Shown one piece after another: positions 33,879-45,615 of a stretch of DNA of 64,000 nucleotides; within the stretch, counting starts at the first letter, position 1; every line of letters begins with the position of its first letter. This DNA comes from Isoetes taiwanensis (Eukaryota; Streptophyta; Lycopodiopsida; Isoetales; Isoetaceae): contig JAJEKV010000006.1 of the NCBI GenBank assembly GCA_021234155.1, positions 28,566,271-28,630,270 of the forward strand, written 5' to 3'. The translations under genes and the position numbers were made by a program. The notes beneath the pieces are model-generated. The model saw only the letters and a program-made list of their open reading frames with translations, was not told the DNA's origin and did not search any database.

Positions 33879-35447
33879 CTAAGAAGGCTTTCTGCCCATA
33901 CTTCCACTCCGTATTAAAGGACAGGCTCCACTAAGACCTTGAGCAGTGTGATGATGGGCCCAATCATACAACTCCGCTCTATGACTATTGTTTTGCATTG
34001 CATATAGTGCCTTCCAGCCTGCCGTCACTCGTAGCCGTATGGATGTGTCCCAGTGCATAGTAGAAGGAAACTCCACTCCCAAATATTTGTATGTGGATGC
34101 AACTTCCACATTTTGGCCTCGGTAACTGAAGGAGGGGACCCTCGGCTGACGTGAAGATGATATGAAAACCACCTTAGTCTTGGCGGGTTGACGCATCGAT
34201 ATCGGTCGCTTGAGAATGTGTCCGGGCATCGAGATGTCGTTGCATGTCTGCTGGTGTGTAAGCTAGAGATCTATATCATCGGCATATATTAACCGCCCGA
34301 TGATCGATAGAGAAGGTGAGCTCCATCGCCCCATTATTAGCAAGCCGACTCTCCAATTGATCAATGTAAAGCCCAAACAATGTTGGGGAGAGGGGCATCC
34401 CCGAGAACCCCGATACTACTATCAAATGGTTGGCTTATCTGCTGCAACCGGCAGAGAGCATCTTTCGTTATAGGTCGTAGGCTCGCATTCGCCAAATCTA
34501 TTGGAACCCCACCGCTGCGCCTTGCCCATAGTTTTTCCCGAGGTGTCAAAGTCAAACGCCGCAAAAATCCACAAAGCAACAATATAGATCCCGACCCGGT
34601 TCTCCCCGCCGTCTTCAATCAAAGTTCGCAACGCGTGAAGATGTGGTCAATGGTTGAGTGTCGAGTGCCGAATCTCGCACGGGTGAGGGCCCTCTGGCGC
34701 CTCTGCCTGGCCAGACCAATTTCTGCTCGAGAATCCCATGATTGTTCGATAATTGGCTGGGCAGTGTGGGTCACATGTTTTATATATGGGAACAACTCTG
34801 CTATTGGTCCACTGCAGCGGGAAACCTTCCTGTAATGCCTTGTTGAACAAGGCGGTCAGCACTGGTATTATGGACGTCCCTGCCCACTTAAGCAATTCTG
34901 CCTGCATACCATCCAAGTCTGGGGCTTTCCCATTGGCAAGATGCTACAAGCCTTGTTCCACGTCCGAATCTGTGATTTCCAGCACTGGGCCTTCTTGCAA
35001 GGGTAATGTTGCATGTGCACCCTGAGGGTCGTATAGCTGTTGCAAGTATTGTCTCCACTGCTCGGGAGTGATATTCCCTGTGGGCTGTACTGGCTTTCTA
35101 AGAACCCTTCGCCAGAAGGTCCTGGGATGACGTTCCAGGAGGTAAAACATTTCCCTTTGATGCGCTGCAATGTACCTGGCTTTCTTAGCTTTAAGGAAGA
35201 TGCGGTACTGTCTGACTGCATGTGGGCGTAAAGCAGGGTCTGTGACTTGGCGGAGCCAGCGTTTGTGTTCCTTGCACTCTGCATCAAACCATTGATTACG
35301 TGGGAAGGTTGTGTTCCTGGAGGTCCGTCGCGGGCGGCTTATCCCAAAAGCACCTCTCTGCTTGAGTAGCCCACATCGGTCGGTAGGCCCGTCTGTTGCT
35401 CTAGTGTAGGATATTGCAAATTTTTTTGCCGTGTCATATATAAGCAT
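33879..35447 (-). pseudogene. LINE ORF2 reverse transcriptase region
   Basis: On the minus strand the order is: a linker helix-rich segment (WFDAECKEHKRWLRQV, ERHPRTFWRRV), then DGMQAELLKWAG and FPLQWTNSRVVPIYK with PANYRTI (RT domains 1-2), RHSTIDHIFT (domain 3), a damaged GCPLSP motif, and LIYADDID at about 34270-34293 with the catalytic YADD at 34275-34286. The thumb-proximal segment follows (KTKVVFISSS, TYKYLGVEF). Each part is in a frame different from at least one neighbour, so frameshifts have accumulated. In an intact LINE this enzyme performs target-primed reverse transcription. Confidence 0.85.
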
Positions 35448-36329
35448 CCGGGCATAAGCCCCCCTGCATGTTCATAATCCAATTCGTACCGAGGCATGTG
35501 AGGAGTTGTTGCACCGGGTTCGCACAACCCCGCCAAGCCAACTTCAAGTAAAGTGGTAAGTGGTCTGAGTCGATCTCTTCATCCCTATTAGCTGTTCCCA
35601 CCTGAAAGTGCTTGACGACATGCATATCCTGCTCAGGCACCAGCACATAGTCCACCACACTAGATCTGCCCCCTGGTTTTCCTACCTACAAGTGCTCTTG
35701 CAGGTGGAAGGCCACTGTACTAGTCCATTGCAGATTACCAGGTCAAAGATACTGCAGAGCAAAAGCAACTGTCGACCATAGCGCATCACCTGATTGTCAT
35801 CTGATGTCCGTGGCCAAGCTCCTTCTGCAGGATGCAACTGCAATATATCATCAGTGTTGTTCTACCCCGATGCGCGCATTGAAGTCTCCAAGGAGTATGA
35901 CACTGCCCAACTGCTTATGTTGTTGTATGTCATCATATAGATCGACATAGGGGTCCAGCCTATCCACATCCGAGTGGGTGTGATAGAAGTTGCTTTCTGC
36001 ATGTGGAAAGTAGCGGTCACGCTACAAAGAGGGGTCTCATCGCAGTTTTGCACACGCACCCACAGGTACCGGTTGTGCTTGTCTGTCTTGAACAAGGAGA
36101 TTGATTGTGCCAAGGTTGTTTGGTAGTAGCAGGCAACCCCTCCCCATGCCCCCGCTTTCCTGTGCAATCATTGAAGATTGAGTAGTGCTGGTATCCCCGG
36201 CAAGTCGTATCCTGTGGTCCCGTGATGCTCCCATGTTTCCATGAGGAAGATGAGATCCATGTCTGCGGCAATTGAGTTGAGACTATCTCCCTTCTGCCAT
36301 GGGAAGCCCCTACAATTCCAGGAGACCAT
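35448..36329 (-). pseudogene. LINE ORF2 apurinic-type endonuclease domain
   Basis: Starting near the ATG complement at 36327-36329, the minus strand reads MVSWNCRGFPWQKGDS, then LIFLMETWEHHGTTG. Further on come ILLGDFNARIG (about 35872-35904) and VDYVLVPEQDM with EIDSDHLPL (about 35552-35660). These are the N, E, GDFN and SDH signatures of the exonuclease-endonuclease-phosphatase fold that nicks target DNA. Frame changes occur between the motifs, so it is inactive as a continuous protein. Confidence 0.85.
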
Positions 36330-38258
36330 GCGGAGGCACAATTCCTATTTGTTGGCAGGGGCAGCAGGTGGAGATTCAGTGGCGACAGCAGAAGGGGAGG
36401 TGGCGTAAGGAAGCAGCGGCGAGATGTCGCGAAAGCAAAAGGTGAGGCAACTTGAGCGTGGCGTGCGGGCCGCAGCGTGCGTAACAGCTGGCCCCGCCGC
36501 AGGTCAGCCGGAGGGTTAGCAAGATTCGTGAAATTTTGGCAAAACAAAATTTGCATCTTGCCCCGGATCAGTCCCTGCAGCTCCTCCCCGCTGCGAATGC
36601 TTTTAACTTTGGCCAACTTCGTTACTGCGGTCTTCTTGTTGGGTCGGGTCGTCTCGGTCAACATACGTGGCGCCCCTTTAGTCGCCTACCACGGCGCATA
36701 ATGGTTGCTTTCACTTGGCGATCTCGCATCGCGGAACATGACCACCCGTGGGCGTCTGGTGCCGGACGCCATGGCGCTCGCCCTAATAATGTTCTTGGCA
36801 TGGGAATGTCATTCGAGCAAGAATCAACATTTGGGCTGGTTAATGAGGTCCTCCCCCTTCTTCTTGTTAGGCCAATGCACCACAACATTGTGGCTTCTCC
36901 GCCCGGCTCACGGAGCTCTCACCGTTAGGTCAATCCCGCCCAAGACAACAGAGTTGTTTGTTGTCGGCGGGGCATAGGCCGTGGGCTTACGTTGGGGCGG
37001 GGGGTGGCATGGAGCGGCTTGGGGTGCGTGGTAGGCGGCCCGGCTGATGCCTTGCGCACTCTTTGGGCGGTGGGGACTCAGCGGTAGCGTGTATAGTGGT
37101 CTCTCCTTCCCGCCCAGGGAGCTTAGCTCCCGCTGAAATTGTTGTTTGCCTTTGTCAATTCACGCATGCACCGCTGCAATTGCTCATTGAGGCCCTTGCC
37201 TTGTTCAGCAATGGTTGCCCTCAGGCTCCCGCATCTTACGATCTTGGGGCGGAGCTATGCTCCGGTTTTAAGCGAGAGTCCAAAGATAGGTTTCATTGCG
37301 GATGAGGCCACTTCTTGTGTCTCGACCCTACTTTGAAGGGCTCTCAATTGTGATTGGCTCTCTTCAAAAGCGACACGGACTTTTTGCATCACAAGTGCAG
37401 CCTCCTCGACCTCGATCGGGCGAGAGATGGTTACCATTGTCTCCTGCTCAACACGTTGCTTGTCCTGTGTCATGGTTTCCATGGCAGTATACAAGGAATC
37501 TATGCGGGCCTGCATGTCAGCAAGACTCTTCTTATCCTTCTGCCTTTCAAAGTGCACTAGGCGAAGGCCATCTTCCGTCTTTGTATCGGGTCTCCATCTT
37601 TGGAAACATCGTTATTTTTCAGAGGCCGGTGCCTCTTGAGCAATTTGGGTGCGAGGCCTGCATTTCCTCCGCCAAGCAAGCAATTGAAGCTCTGTTGCCC
37701 TCTGCCATTGCTTGAACCTGTTTCCAGTGCTCCTCAACAACCTGGTTTGGTGGTGGTGAAGCACGGATACGGCTTGCCGCTAGGCTAGAGTATCTGTCAT
37801 ATGCCTGCCGAGCTATGCTTGTTGCACGAGACTTTGCCCACGCTTCTCTTTTTTTAGTGCACTGTCAATTTTGCCGTGTCATCCGGCTGCGCGATTGGGG
37901 ATGGCATCTATGTACTCTCCAGAGTAGAAGTTTTGCTTGCCATGTCTGCGCTTAGGTAGAGGGGACCGTGATATCATCACCATCCACATGCATATCGTGG
38001 GGTTGGATGAAGGGACACAGGGGCTCGTCCGGCTCTTCTATCACCGGAGTTGCCATGAATAGGGTGTCACCTTCATGCATTACTTTGTCCAAAGCCTCCA
38101 AGCACTTTGATGACGCGACAACCTCTCGCCCCTCTACGACACCCGTCAAAAGCTTCCACGATGTCGGCGGTAGCAGTTTCCAAGTGCAAGAAGCAAGTGC
38201 GTGCTCTTTCACCTTCATGGACACATGCGAAAGTGTTCAAGTGCATAAATCAAGCGCA
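36330..38258 (-). pseudogene. LINE ORF1-like region with coiled coil
   Basis: Minus-strand frames include MKVKEHALASCTWKLLPP at the start, then a helix-rich stretch (ARQAYDRYSSLAASRIRAS, VVEEHWKQVQAMAEGNRAS), then a heptad-like segment (MQARIDSLYTAMETMTQDK, MQKVRVAFEESQSQLRALQ). This fits the oligomerising ORF1 protein of LINEs. No zinc knuckle or RRM was identified. Stops and frameshifts are frequent. Confidence 0.55.
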
Positions 38259-38300
38259 CCTCTAGTGCAATCTCGCCACCTTACAGGGCGCTTTTGTCGA

Positions 38301-41160
38301 AATGAAAAGAAGCAATGGTTTCCCCCCTTACAGACGCCCGTCTGCAAGGCTTCAACATGTAAATGCTTTAAGCCAAGGTGATTGGATGGTATCACACCCT
38401 CCGAATCCCGTCTTAAAATCGGGTTGCAAAAAACTTGTTGTTTTCTCCTCTCAGATCTTAAGCAAATGTGTACAAACCATATGTCTTTATAATCATCACA
38501 GAACAAGAATTCCAATGATATGCATTGCTCCCAAAACAGAGCTGCAAATCAATAGATATGAAGAAAAGTATATAGTGCTGAAAAATCGAACAATGGAAAC
38601 CCTAAAGCCAGCACTGAAAATCTGTTGTTTTTGCTCTGAAATCCTGTCTAAACATTAGCAACATAAAATATCTTTGAAAGAACTTTAAGAGAGCTTTCCA
38701 AAGATATAAATTTCATGAGAAACCGAGTCACAGAGAGCTTCACCACATATATGTCCAAGCTTGCCATTTCATTTGGTTACAAGAAGAGAATAGGGGCTAA
38801 GTCTGCAGCATGCGATTGTGAACTAACAATTGTTAACATATCAATAGAGGGGTGAAGATTGTGTCACAACTTGAATGCACTTGAGAGAGATCTGTATAAG
38901 TCTTTGCAAAATGCTGCATTTATAATATCGAGATTCGTGCAGACCTCTAGACATTGATATAGCCATTTATGCCCAAATTTCATTGAGATAGAGAAGAGCT
39001 AGAGTTTTGGCATGCTGACTACAGATAGTGCACGACGTGGATGGCATGGCTGATCCAGCCTCTGAGTACTAGAAGAGGGTAAAACCCCTTTTTTTTAAGT
39101 TATGAGGCCGTATGTGAGATAGGAAAAGACGTATATAGGGAATTTTTATGTAATCTTGTGCATGCACATGGCATATCCCACGTGGGCAAAGCTCCATCCC
39201 TTGGAACTCAGTCCTCTCGAACAATAATGTTGACTTCAAATCTTCATTTACTTTAATGCTATTATCTTCGATCAGGTTGTACTCAGGCCCATCACCAAAA
39301 GCAAGTAGAAACTTGCCAAGCGGGGCGGCCAAAGAATATCCTCATGTCTAACCTAGGCCTATCATATTCTCTTTTTTTTTTTTTATTCTTAATTATAGTG
39401 TGGGCACTAAGACACATAAGTAGATGTGACCAACCTAACTAATCAAGACATAGACAATTCTATGGGGCTAAAGCACAATGCAAGTTGATTGTTGTTGTCG
39501 TATAAAGCAACTATTTTCATGTCTTCTTTATTTTTGGGAGCAACCTAGTTGTTAAGCATGTCGTTCTTTTAACGTGATAGAATCATATAAGAAAGATAAG
39601 GAACACTTTTTATAGATATTAAGAGGCTACTTGGTCTATAAGAGTCATAAGTGACACCAGCAGCATTGAGTGAAGCATATATTAGGAGAAACTAAAGATA
39701 AAGGATAAAACAAATACAACCCTAAGAAGGTCATGATGGATAAGATAAGACCAATATGCATTAGTCAACAACATAGACCTAGTGCTTATTATTTGTTTGC
39801 AAAATCAGTAGTTATAGCTCCTGGTTTATGACCTTTTAGAAAAGGTTGAAGGGACATCTTAAAAGAGTTCATCAAATTTTCTACTTTATTTTAGCATTGA
39901 ATTGGTGTTCATCTTTGGTAAATAACAATTGCTGCTTCATGCAGGAGCTAATATAAATGGGTTATAGATTGATGTTTATAATGTTAATCGTGGGCCTAAT
40001 ATAAATTGGTTATCAACTGAATCTTTTCCTTGATGACAAATCAAGAAGCGTGATTTATAATTGTGCGCATGTTAACATTATTAATTAACACAGTTCAAAG
40101 AGACATTTCACTCATTGCAAGGTCCTAAAAAAGAGTTAAAGGGCGCTCTATAGAGAAGGGGGTAAAGTCATAGATATAAATGAACATGTCAATCAAATAC
40201 GGCCAAGATATGTCGAAGCTACAGTGGTTGAAATGGCAAGTCCCTAATTAATTCCGAGAGTACACCTACAAACTTCCAAAGTGTTGATACTATGTACAAT
40301 AAATCATGCATGTATAGTCATGGTCCAAGTTCATTCCCTACAAATAGGTACATGATGAAGTTCACTCCAATGAATGCATTCACAAGGTGCTCAGAGATAT
40401 CTGGTGAGGAATTATGCTAGGTGGATAGAAATCATTAAATAAAAGTCTAGATGCTGTGAAAAAGTATATGTATACTCTGTTTGTCGTCTTGCGAATTGTT
40501 TATACACAAAAGACAATACTTGCATCAGTTGATGAGAAAGAATTTGCTAGGTTGTAGTATACGTGCTGCCAGCACAAGATGGAGGGAACCTTGGCCAGGT
40601 CAAAATACGCAGCAACACCACATGATAATAGGTATTGAGTCACAGACGAAGACAAGGCAATTACGAGGAAGAAAAAAGGAATATGCGTGACACATACGGG
40701 TGCAAATTAGACAAGGAAAGGTTATCCGAAAAGTCACCGAAATGAGGAAGTGAGCAGACACAAAGTGTATAGAGAGGATAAGAAGTAGTTTTAACGTGCA
40801 GAGAGTCTGAAATGGTCTATTAGACAAGGCACCTTCCTCTTCAATTGAAGGAGACCGTATGGGCAAAAAAGTTTTTTATATCCACTAGGGCAAGGAGAAA
40901 ACTTCAGGCAAGAGACATATACTATAGTTGTATTTTTAAAGTCCGCTCAAAACCAGCTTGGAATAGAATACAAGGGACGATTGAATCCAACTTGAAATAA
41001 AATACAATGGACCAGTAGATCTAACTTGAAATAAAACACAATGGACCAGTAGATTTAACTTGAAATAAAACACAGTGGTGAGATAGGAACTAGCAAAAGA
41101 AAGAAAGAAAGAAAGAATGAATGAAATACAATATAATGTACCATAACTTCTTGCTAATGA
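38301..41160. other. No identifiable gene, old repeat-derived DNA
   Basis: Frames such as 39069-39332 (-) and 40481-40690 (+) show no domain. T-runs occur near 39090 and 39370. A GAAA microsatellite lies at about 41095-41116. Confidence 0.4.
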
Positions 41161-41178
41161 CCAGTATTTTACGTGTTA

Positions 41179-41245
41179 ATGAATTGAATTGAATGGTTTT
41201 TTTTTCTGCAAAAACTGCGAAAACCAATAGGCTTATGTGGCCCAA
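41179..41245 (-). mobile_element. LINE 3' terminus copy D
   Basis: Three GAATT units, then GGTTTTTTTTTCTGC and ACCAATAGGCTTATGTGGCCC, matching CCAATCGGCCTATGGGACCC of the 33-kb LINE with changes. Same orientation as the other copies. Confidence 0.5.
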
Positions 41246-41294
41246 AGAAAACACAAAAAACGCCTTACATTGTGAGATAAACATTGTGAAAAAA

Positions 41295-41934
41295 AAATGT
41301 CCACGTGTTTAAATGAAAGTGGGAGCCATTTAATTGCAAAGCCAATTAATAAAACAAATTCAATGACGTGTCTGCAGCATTTTATTTTGTATATTCCAAT
41401 TCCAGCAATGCTGAAAATATTTTATATCTAAAATGACGTGTCGCTTCTCACTTCCCTGCCCTTTATATTCTTCCCTTTCCTCGGCTATTTTCTCCCCCTC
41501 TCCTCCGGTCGAAGATTTGAGCGCTTCAATCCGCCGGATCTCCATAGCCAGAGCTTCGCATTCTGCCACAGATCGGGCGCACCGCCTCTTCCTTGGGTCC
41601 AAATCCGTTTCGAAAACCATACCCTATTCTGCCAGATCGTCTTTCCCGTTAAAACTGCCCAGAAATTTTTTCAATCCGAAGATAAAGCTTCTAGATCCTT
41701 CTCAATCCATTCTTGGTCCCCCCAATTCCTTCATCCTCGCGCTTGCCGGAGCAATCCCCTTTCCAATTCATAAGCCCTAAAATATTGAATATCAAACCAC
41801 CGGATTTGGATGATTGTAGGCGAATTTTTACTTGATTTTGTTTATCAGTTTAATAATCAGCAAGATTCAGGGCAATTTGTGCTTCCAGTTCTTCAAGGGA
41901 AGCCAAAATTGCAAACCGAAGTTTGCAGAAGATC
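41295..41934 (+). promoter_or_regulatory. Promoter and 5' leader of the DUF506 gene
   Basis: Two TGACGTGTC elements lie at about 41364 and 41434 and a CACGTG G-box at about 41303; such ACGT cores are bZIP/bHLH targets and often respond to ABA or light in plants. A TATA-like CTTTATATTC (about 41460) is followed by a pyrimidine-rich leader. The long leader with possible splice sites near 41853 could hold a 5' UTR intron. Confidence 0.45.
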
Positions 41935-43357
41935 ATGCCGGGGATCCACTACGGTGGTCTGGTAATCAATTCAGAGCCGGATTTTCCTTCTGTAAGAAAT
42001 CTCCATTTTGGTCCTTCGTATGAACCAAGTCCGGCAGTTGGGCGCCTTCCGCTTGTGCCAATCCGGCACAAGGCCTGTAGACCTAATCATTTTCCGGCGC
42101 CATGGCTGGGCAAAGAAGGGCACACACGTCTTCTCTTCTCAATGCAGAGCCGCGACGATCCGGCAAAGAATCAGAATGGGCCGGGAAGCAATGAATCCGA
42201 AAATGATTTGGCAGCCATGGTGCACGAATTTATCGAAAATAATGGTAGCTATGGCCACGATGGGAACGAAAGCAGTGATTCTGATACCGGATCGCCCAGC
42301 ATTGCCAGGCTTTCCGATACTCTGAAGGTAAAATTCGAACTGGGTTTTGAATTATTTACCTAATTTGGACGGAATTGAGGATCAATATCTTAAACAGAGC
42401 GCGGATTCTTGTGTTTATATAGGTTTTGGTTTCTTCGGCTACACCTTCAGAAAGGATTCTGCAGAAGGTCGTAGTTCAATCGATTGTGAAAGAAAAATCA
42501 GATTCTATTTGCGAAGATAGCGATGCAGATTGCAAGGGCGGATGTGTCCGGCGGCTTATTGTCAAGAATCTAAAATCTGCCGGATATGACGCCGCAGTTT
42601 GTAAATCGAAATGGCAATCCACAGCAAAAGTTCCCGGAGGTAAACCTCCATAACCATTTTCTTCTTATGTTTCCGTTTGAAGATAGAATCTTTCAAATTT
42701 CTGTTTGAAACAAAGAACCCAGTTCAATCCGTCGTGTTTTAAGCAAAGAAAACGGTTTTATTTTTTTGATTTCTGTCTGAATCAAAGACCCAAGTATTAA
42801 AACAGACTCTTGTTCTGTGAATCGGAAAACCCTAATATGGTTCTGGCAATGCTTTTGCAGGGGATTATGAATACATCGATGTTTTGCTTAACGAGCAGAG
42901 GATTATTGTGGACCTGGAATTTAGATCCCAATTCAAAATCGCTCGCCCAATTCCGCACTACTTATCTGCGCTGAAGCAATTGCCGACTCTGTTTGTTGGG
43001 GATGCAAACAAATTGCAACAGATATTGAATTTAATGTCTGAAGCTGCAAAATGTTCTCTCAAGCAGAAATCTCTGTATCTGCCTCCCTGGAGAACCCTAG
43101 ATTATATGAAAGCGAAATGGCTTTCCGTCTGTGAGAGGCAAACGCTGCCGGACTCGAATTCCCCAAAAATTGGGTCTGATTTGGATAATTTGAAGCCGCC
43201 CTGCCAGCAATTGAATCGATTCAGGGCCTCTTTCAAATCGGAAAATAAAAGGGCTTCTACTTTTGCATCTGGCAGATATGGAGCTCCAAGAGTAAACCGA
43301 ATTAGCAGAACTACTAGTGACAGAGAAGAAAATCTACTAGATCCTCTGTTAGTTTGA
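41935..43357 (+). CDS. DUF506 family protein (PDDEXK_6), three exons, intact
   Basis: Exons 41935-42327, 42423-42639 and 42861-43357 join in phase with GT-AG introns of 95 and 221 bp to give 368 residues, normal for the family. The first in-frame ATG after an upstream stop (41854) is taken as start. Exon 1 is variable and acidic (ESENDLAAMVHEFIENN, ESSDSDTGSPS), ending LSDTLK. The conserved core begins in exon 2 and 3: LKSAGYDAAVCKSKW, GGDYEYIDVLL, RIIVDLEFRSQFKIARP, LPTLFVGD, AAKCSLKQKSLYLPPW and YMKAKW. The EYIDV and VDLEFRS segments carry acidic residues equivalent to the restriction-enzyme-like fold proposed for Pfam PF04720. The biochemical activity of the family is unproven; Arabidopsis members have been linked to root-hair growth and calmodulin binding. 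The C-terminus is Ser/Arg-rich. No damage is seen. Confidence 0.93.
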
Positions 43358-44429
43358 GAAATGGTTTCTTAAGAAAACTTTTAGTCCCTACCATTGCAAA
43401 AAAAACTGCTGTTCGGTGGGTTTTATATACAGATCGAAGCAAAAAGTTCAAAAACAGAGTACTCAAGTTGTATAGTCCGGCCGAATGATCCTTCCTTCTT
43501 ATCAGAGAGGCGAAGCTTATTTATTCTTTTTAGTTTGAGCAAAACAATTGCCGCAGAGCAATTTTCTGTTTCTGAGGATTGAATTTTTGTTTGTGAGAAG
43601 CTGGGCTTGGCAGAGCCCCATTTTCCTACCGTATAATATGTGAATTTTTTTTGTCGATCTCTTGAAACATAGAAGAATCGAGCAGACCATTTTGTAGCAG
43701 AGAATGAATATGATATAAGCTTTTGATGTAAAAGTTTTGCATTTCAGAGTTCTTGATACAGGAATTGCCATAGCTGGTTTGGCTGGCATGTTTATGTATG
43801 ATTTTTCTTTTGATTGATCTGTTCTTTTGCGGAGTTTGAATCTTTTGGGTGTTTGCGAATCAGAAGGCAAATACCTAGTTAATCTAGTTTTTTGGATTGA
43901 ATTGGTTTATTTTGCTCCGAGCCAATTTGGGCTGTTTTTGGGCTAAAAGTTTCATGAATTCTTGCCGATCAAGAGGTAAAATTATCGATCTGAGATAATT
44001 CTTAACAAATCATGGGTCAATTGAGCTTTTTTCTTTGATCAAACCGTTCGGATTAGGATTTATGAACTGTTCCGAGCCCAATTTTTCTTGAATCACACGA
44101 TTTTGTATCAGATTTCACAGATCTGATGCAGCAACGACAGGTTAGATTGAATGGTTCGAAAAGATATTGGATTGGAATTTGAGGAAGGGAATTGATTGAC
44201 AAGACTGCAAATGTTATTTCTGTGGCAGGGAGGCAAAAACGCGTTTTGGGTAGTTTTCTTGGGAAATACGTTACCTAAACTTTTTGCCTTTGCCGTGAAG
44301 GTGGGGAACCTTTTTGGGTTAAAGACTTGACTTCTTTTTTTTAATTTATTTATTTCGCCCTAAAAAAAGTCCATGTTTGACAGCTTCGTTTCTTCTTCTC
44401 TTTTTGGGCCACATGGGTTTTTTTTTTGT
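43358..44429 (+). other. 3' flank of the DUF506 gene
   Basis: Contains the 3' UTR but I cannot fix a polyadenylation site. The rest is AT-rich with no gene. Confidence 0.4.
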
Positions 44430-45220
44430 CCATAAGACTTGCCAAGTCTTGTTGTCATATTCTGACCAAGTCTTGCTGTGGCAGAATCATAACCGTTGAA
44501 GATTCTACAGGACAGAATCTCAACCATTGACATTGTACTACATCAAAAGTAAATTTAAATTTCACCCTTTCTTAAACTATGATGGTATATCACTCTAAGA
44601 AATTGCATCACATAAAAACTGTGTCTTCTTTTTCTTCTCTATCAAATTGAAGAAATTTAGCCTTCAGTTCTTAGTCAAGCCTATCCTTATCCTGTACAAC
44701 CATTCAACTGTTCAAGCATATCCTGTTTTTCCACTAAATTGCTCCCCTTCATTTCCTCCGACCCTAAGCAATCGTTGTTGATTGCGTGCTTATCTACATT
44801 TATGTATTTCTGTCCACCATACTTCAAGTGTGTGCATGTTCACTTTTGAGTTTGAATTTGTATTCCTTTTCAAATCAATTGGGTTTTTGCTTGCTCAAAT
44901 TTGGGGTTTGTTTTGTCCTTTAAACTTGCCTAGTCTTGTTATCATATCTTAACCAAGTTGTCCTAGTCTTGCTGCTCAAAATATTGTAATATCAAAGTGA
45001 AGAAATTTAACCTATGTCTTCCTTCTTCATCAAGATTTTATCCTGTACAATGGCTCAAGCATATCCTGTTTGTTCATTGATTTGCTTCCTCCAAATTGAA
45101 GCAATCATTATTGATTGCACCCTTATCTATAGTTCTGTATTCCTGGGTCCCTAGTTCAATTTGGGTTTGCGCATGTTCACATTTTGGGTTTGAATTTTCA
45201 AATTATTGAAGCAAATTTCT
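44430..45220. repeat. Diverged direct duplication of about 500 bp
   Basis: Shared landmarks in order: TTGCCAAGTCTTGTTGTCAT/TTGCCTAGTCTTGTTATCAT, TTATCCTGTACAA, CAAGCATATCCTGTTT, AAGCAATCGTTGTTGATTGC/AAGCAATCATTATTGATTGC, GTGCATGTTCAC/GCGCATGTTCAC. Copy one is about 44430-44900 and copy two about 44925-45220. Confidence 0.75.
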
Positions 45221-45489
45221 CTACTATATTTCTTATTTTTATGAAGATCTAGCAAAAAGATATAGAAAGGTCAAAGTTGATTTACACAACCAGTCAAGGA
45301 TTGGCGTAGATTGGATATAAAATGTGTAGTAAACGGGGTAGTTACTCAAACAACATGATGTTGTTGAGTGTACGGGTAACTCCAATTGATCTATAATCTC
45401 TTCTGTTTTTTCTTCAATGACATATTCACAACCTCCACGGTCATCAAAGCTTTAGCATGAAGGTTAGAATCTAAATCCCTAAAGTATAT

Positions 45490-45615
45490 CTACAAAGCCT
45501 AGAAAAAATGATCTAGCATCTTAGAGCAATCTACTCGTGCACGAAAGCACTTACAAAGCCTTGAAAAAATAAATTAGAATCTTAGAACAATCTAATTGTG
45601 TATGCTAAAGCGCCT
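45490..45615. repeat. Diverged tandem repeat, about 62-bp unit
   Basis: TACAAAGCCTAGAAAAAATG and TACAAAGCCTTGAAAAAATA start two copies that also share ATCTTAGAGCAATCTA/ATCTTAGAACAATCTA. Confidence 0.65.

Larger units (their letters stand above)
32905..38300 (-). mobile_element. Near full-length non-LTR retrotransposon (LINE), frameshifted
   Basis: The element runs right to left. From its 5' side it has an ORF1-like coiled-coil region, an ORF2 with APE-type endonuclease and reverse transcriptase, a long 3' region, and a hexanucleotide tail. The catalytic motifs are readable but several frameshifts and stops split ORF2, so it is not autonomous. The 5' boundary is approximate. The motif set (DGMQAELLKWAG, HSTIDHIFT, YADD, YKYLGV) is that of a plant LINE; I do not assign a clade. 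Confidence 0.85.

Noticed and set aside
36017-36664. 215-codon minus-strand frame as an independent gene
   Set aside because: It overlaps the LINE endonuclease in a different frame; the motif-bearing frame identifies the region as LINE.
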